DNA of 7,450 nt. It comes from Tardiphaga sp. Lineage in GTDB: Bacteria; Pseudomonadota; Alphaproteobacteria; Rhizobiales; Xanthobacteraceae. The first letter of the stretch is position 1; each line of letters begins with the position of its first letter. Shown here piece by piece: positions 5,179-7,450 of the stretch. Below the pieces are notes generated by a model, which had not been told where the DNA came from, searched no databases, and saw only the letters and a program-made list of their open reading frames with translations. A program made the translations under genes and the position numbers. The stretch is from NCBI GenBank assembly GCA_028290765.1, contig JAQGJF010001106.1:1-7450 (forward strand), read 5' to 3'.

Positions 5179-5835
5179 ATGCGCGACTTTCGCGATGCCA
5201 AAGCCATGGCTCACACCCTGCGTGCCGCCCTTGCCGCCAGGGACATCAAGATCACCAACAGCCAAAGCCTCGAACTGATCGCCGAGACGTTTGGTGCGGC
5301 CGACTGGAACACGCTCAGCGCCGCGATCCGCGCCGCGGCGGAGCCTCCCAACCTACCCCCGCCACGGCATCGGATCACCGAAGGCGTTCCAGGGCTGCGA
5401 TTTTCGCGCGAGCTCGATTCGACGCTGCACCGGACACTCGCTTACGCCAACCTGCGCGACCACGAATACATGACGCTGGAGCATCTCCTGCTCGCCTTGA
5501 TCGACGACCCGGATGCTTCGGTGGTGATGAAGGCCTGCGGTATCGATCTTGCTGCACTCAAGGGTCATCTCGCGAGCTATGTCGACCACCAACTGACGAC
5601 ATTGGTGATCGCCGACGGCCGCGACACCAAACCGACCGCGGCCTTCCAGCGCGTGGTGCAGCGCGCCGTGCACCATATCCAGGGATCGGGCGGCGAGACG
5701 GTGACCGGCGCACAGCTCCTGATGGCGATATTCTCCGAAACGGAAAGTCCCGCCGCATGGCTGCTCGGCAAGCAGGGCATGACCCGCCAGGATGCGGCAC
5801 ATTTCATCGCCCATGGCAGCGCCAAGGGTGGCTGA
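5179..5835 (+). CDS. Clp N-terminal domain protein with N-terminal 'glyoxalase superfamily' domain
   Basis: 218 residues, no signal peptide. Residues about 4-53 (DAKAMAHTLRAALAAR, SQSLELIAETFG, DWNTLSAAI) match a short helical domain I recall as annotated 'glyoxalase superfamily' and common in rhizobial proteins; no metal-binding glyoxalase residues are visible. After a Pro-rich linker (55-63) come two Clp_N-type repeats. The first, about 75-139, contains FSRELDSTLHRTLAYA and EYMTLEHLLLALIDD. The second, about 155-213, contains FQRVVQRAVHHIQ and TGAQLLMAIFSE. These are the helical substrate/adaptor-binding repeats at the front of ClpA/ClpC/ClpB, but no AAA+ module, Walker motif or ClpP loop follows. 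It cannot unfold proteins itself; an adaptor, decoy or sensor role is inference. ATG 5179 is supported by AAAGGA (5166-5171) at 7 bases. It is followed after 119 bp by the ModA-like gene, probably separately expressed. Confidence 0.87.
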   Translation: MRDFRDAKAMAHTLRAALAARDIKITNSQSLELIAETFGAADWNTLSAAIRAAAEPPNLPPPRHRITEGVPGLRFSRELDSTLHRTLAYANLRDHEYMTLEHLLLALIDDPDASVVMKACGIDLAALKGHLASYVDHQLTTLVIADGRDTKPTAAFQRVVQRAVHHIQGSGGETVTGAQLLMAIFSETESPAAWLLGKQGMTRQDAAHFIAHGSAKGG

Positions 5836-5844
5836 GACGATGCC

Positions 5845-5861
5845 GGCTCTACTGATGAGCC
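5845..5861 (+). terminator. Weak hairpin after the Clp_N gene
   Basis: GGCTC-TACTGAT-GAGCC forms a 5-bp stem with a 7-base loop just after the stop at 5835. No T-run follows, so any terminator activity is uncertain. A second inverted pair, GACGAT (5912-5917) and ATCGTC (5929-5934), lies just before the next ribosome binding site. Confidence 0.25.
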
Positions 5862-5941
5862 ACTAGTCGAACATCGCCGCACGGAGTAGCGTCCGCCCCA
5901 ACATTATCAAGGACGATCAGATCAAAAAATCGTCGCGTATC

Positions 5942-5949
5942 AGGAGGAG
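5942..5949 (+). promoter_or_regulatory. Strong Shine-Dalgarno site fixing ATG 5955
   Basis: AGGAGGAG lies 5 bases before ATG 5955. An in-frame GTG at 5949 overlaps this site and is therefore unlikely to be the start. Confidence 0.8.
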
Positions 5950-5954
5950 TGCCC

Positions 5955-6752
5955 ATGAGGTTGAGAACCGTCGGTTTCCGGAAACTTTCGCTCGGCCTCG
6001 CCGCAACGCTGCTGTTGTCCGGATCGGCCCATGCCGCCGAGGTCAAGGTGATGATCTCCGGCGGGTTGACCGCGGCCTACAAGGCGCTGGTTCCCGAATT
6101 CGAAAAGGCCACCGGCAACACGGTCGTCACCGCCTATGGTCCTTCGATGGGGACCACGACCAACGCGATACCCGTGCGGCTGGAGCGCGGCGAGCCGGTC
6201 GATGTGCTGATTTTGGTGGGCTACGCCCTCGACGATCTGATCAAGAAGGGCAAGGCGACGGCCGACAGCAAGGTCGAGCTGGTGCGCTCGCCGATCGGCA
6301 TCGCGGTAAAGGCGGGCGCGCCGAAGCCGGACATTTCGTCGGTCGATGCGCTGACGCGCTCGCTCAAGGCGGCGAAAACCGTGGCCTATTCCGACAGCGC
6401 CTCGGGCGTCTATGTCTCAACCGAGTTGTTCGCACGCCTCGGCATCGCCGACGAGATGAAGGGCAAGGCGCGGATGATTCCAGCTACGCCGGTCGGCGAA
6501 ATCGTCGCCCATGGCGACGCCGAGATCGGTTTCCAGCAGATCAGCGAGCTGAAGCCGGTCGAGGGCATCGACATCGTCGGTCCGCTGCCGGCGGAGGTGC
6601 AGAAGATCACGGTGTTCTCGGCGGGTGTTTCCACGACTTCGAAAGAACCCGATGCGGCGAAAGCGCTGATCAAATTCTTGGGCTCGGCGCAGGCCGCGCC
6701 GGTGCTGGTCAAGAGCGGGCTGGAGCCGATCCCGGCGGGTGGGAAGTCGTAA
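5955..6752 (+). CDS. Periplasmic ModA-like substrate-binding protein
   Basis: 265 residues. Residues 1-27 are a clear Sec signal peptide: basic n-region (R2, R4, R9, K10), hydrophobic core, S-A-H-A cleavage site before AEV. The mature part follows the molybdate-binding-protein (ModA/SBP_bac_11) layout. Beta-1 and the first ligand loop are V-M-I-S-G-G-L-T-A-A; then FEKATGNTV, a second loop YGPSMG, the stretch RLERGEPVDVLIL (ModA-like 'I..G.PADV'), a hinge near SPIGIAVKAGAP and a downstream AYSDSASGVY loop. The usual A-A-S-L first loop of ModA is S-G-G-L here, so molybdate specificity is not assured; tungstate or another oxyanion, or a small organic ligand, is possible. No ABC permease or ATPase gene is next to it, so a partner must be elsewhere or it acts otherwise. 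The stop is followed by a G/C-rich repeat that separates it from a convergent gene. Confidence 0.88.
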   Translation: MRLRTVGFRKLSLGLAATLLLSGSAHAAEVKVMISGGLTAAYKALVPEFEKATGNTVVTAYGPSMGTTTNAIPVRLERGEPVDVLILVGYALDDLIKKGKATADSKVELVRSPIGIAVKAGAPKPDISSVDALTRSLKAAKTVAYSDSASGVYVSTELFARLGIADEMKGKARMIPATPVGEIVAHGDAEIGFQQISELKPVEGIDIVGPLPAEVQKITVFSAGVSTTSKEPDAAKALIKFLGSAQAAPVLVKSGLEPIPAGGKS

Positions 6753-6798
6753 GCGGCAGTAGCGCGGCTTCACCTCTCCCCCGCGAGCGGACTTACTG

Positions 6799-6909
6799 CT
6801 CCCCTCCCCCTTGCGGGGAGGGGGCGGGGGTGGGGGTCTCACAGGCACAGACTCAGTGCCTCGGAGTTACCCCCCCCACCCCGACCCTCCCCCGCAAGGG
6901 GGGAGGGAG
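6799..6909. repeat. G/C-rich double-hairpin repeat between convergent genes, likely bidirectional terminator
   Basis: Two large arms (about 6799-6837 and 6869-6909) are near-inverted copies, separated by about 31 bases. The left arm contains a perfect 9-bp hairpin, CCCCTCCCC (6801-6809), loop CTTGC, GGGGAGGGG (6815-6823). It continues into four consecutive runs of 4-5 G with 1-base spacers up to 6836. The right arm carries the same kind of G-runs on the minus strand. The element lies 46 bases after the stop of the upstream gene and 36 bases from the stop of the opposing gene. Repeats of this 'CTTGCGGGGAGGGG' kind are, as I remember, frequent between genes of many proteobacteria. A terminator role is inferred; no T-run is present. 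Confidence 0.82.
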
Positions 6910-6945
6910 CGCGCTGCCGATGTCGCAACGTCAACGCAAACCAAA

Positions 6946-7450
6946 TCACTTCACTCGGATCGGCGAATCCTTCAGGCCGTTATTGTCATAGGCCTTGCGT
7001 AGCACGCCGTCCGTCGTCGCTCCGGTCATGAATTTGGTGGCAAACGCCAGCGACAGCGGGTGGTTGAGCGGCACCGCGACCGCGGTGGTGGTCTGCTTGA
7101 AGGTTTCGTCGAGCACCCGCGTGCCCGGGATCTTCTTCGCCATCGCGTTGAGCTGGTCGCGCGACAGCGCGAAGGCGTCGATCTCGCCGGCCTTCAGGAG
7201 CCCGGCGATCTCGTCATAGGTCTGGTAGCCGGTCACCTTGGCGTTCTTCAGATGGGCGATGGCACCGCGCATCGTGGTGGTGTCGTTCACCGCGGCGACC
7301 TTGACGCCGGGCTGGTCGAGCGCCGCGAAATTCGTCACCGGCGAGTTCGGCTTGACGATGTAGGTGGCGTCGGCGACTTCATAGACTGGGCCGAACGACA
7401 TTTTGGTCATGCGCTCGGTGTCCTGCGGCAGGAAGGTGATATCCCAGGTG
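6946..7450 (-). CDS. Extracellular solute-binding protein, family 3 (amino-acid-type ABC transporter), 5' part missing
   Basis: 167 C-terminal residues are present and the frame is open to the right edge, so start and signal peptide lie outside the window. The visible part matches the second lobe and return strand of family 3 binding proteins (SBP_bac_3). Signs are the F-G-P-V-Y segment, Y-I-V-K-P, then FAALDQPGVKVAAVNDTTT, typical of 'L.G..VGV..GTT' ligand-phosphate/carboxylate-facing loops. Y-D-E-I-A-G-L-L-K-A-G-E-I-D-A-F-A-L-S-R-D-Q-L is the conserved 'G.vDA...D...l' block, and AVAVPLNHPLSLAF matches the final 'i....p.L...vn' region. The product should be periplasmic (or anchored) and deliver an amino acid or related small ligand to an ABC importer; specificity cannot be read. 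Whether permease genes are nearby is outside the view. Convergent with the ModA-like gene. Confidence 0.88.
   Translation of the reverse strand, partial: TWDITFLPQDTERMTKMSFGPVYEVADATYIVKPNSPVTNFAALDQPGVKVAAVNDTTTMRGAIAHLKNAKVTGYQTYDEIAGLLKAGEIDAFALSRDQLNAMAKKIPGTRVLDETFKQTTTAVAVPLNHPLSLAFATKFMTGATTDGVLRKAYDNNGLKDSPIRVK

Noticed and set aside
5836..5954. Molybdenum-cofactor-type riboswitch ahead of the ModA-like gene
   Set aside because: Only 119 bases are available, with two small hairpins and no structure that I can match to that riboswitch class.
6410..6848. Minus-strand open frames opposite the ModA-like gene
   Set aside because: They are shadows of a secure gene; one begins in the G/C-rich repeat.

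Overview
The window looks like a stretch of an alphaproteobacterial chromosome of the Bradyrhizobium/Rhodopseudomonas type (Nitrobacteraceae). The grounds are high GC with strong G/C preference at third codon positions, an intracellular PHA depolymerase of the cysteine type, a small-protein repertoire that looks rhizobial, and several palindromic intergenic repeats of kinds I associate with that group. The taxonomic call is inference; no rRNA or marker gene is present.

Layout, left to right: the 5' part of a cupin gene runs off the left edge (-). About 550 bp follow without a confident gene, holding only a possible degenerate helix-turn-helix remnant. Next is a paired inverted repeat, then a small secreted coiled-coil protein (-). 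Divergent from it is a 68-aa soluble protein (+) whose stop codon lies inside a second palindromic repeat. A decayed cupin C-terminus (-) sits directly behind, and in frame with, a glutathione S-transferase gene (-). Divergent from the GST is phaZ, the intracellular polyhydroxyalkanoate depolymerase (+). A third palindromic repeat separates phaZ from a 93-aa possible winged-helix protein (-). Divergent from that is a Clp N-domain protein with an N-terminal domain of the 'glyoxalase superfamily' type (+), then a periplasmic ModA-like substrate-binding protein (+). A fourth, very G/C-rich double hairpin follows, and finally the C-terminal part of an amino-acid-type solute-binding protein (-) that runs off the right edge.

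The genes do not form an operon or a recognisable pathway. Almost every gene is alone and alternates in direction with its neighbour. All three convergent junctions (1994/2294, 4591/4751, 6752/6946) contain a palindromic element, each of a different kind. The best-supported functions are PHA mobilisation (phaZ), a GST-type enzyme and periplasmic ligand binding. I found no CRISPR array, tRNA, rRNA, transposase, phage gene or obvious defence system, and nothing that amounts to a new multi-gene system. The points most worth a second look are the cupin remnant behind the GST, the repeats at convergent junctions (including one supplying a stop codon), and the Clp_N protein beside a small unknown protein.
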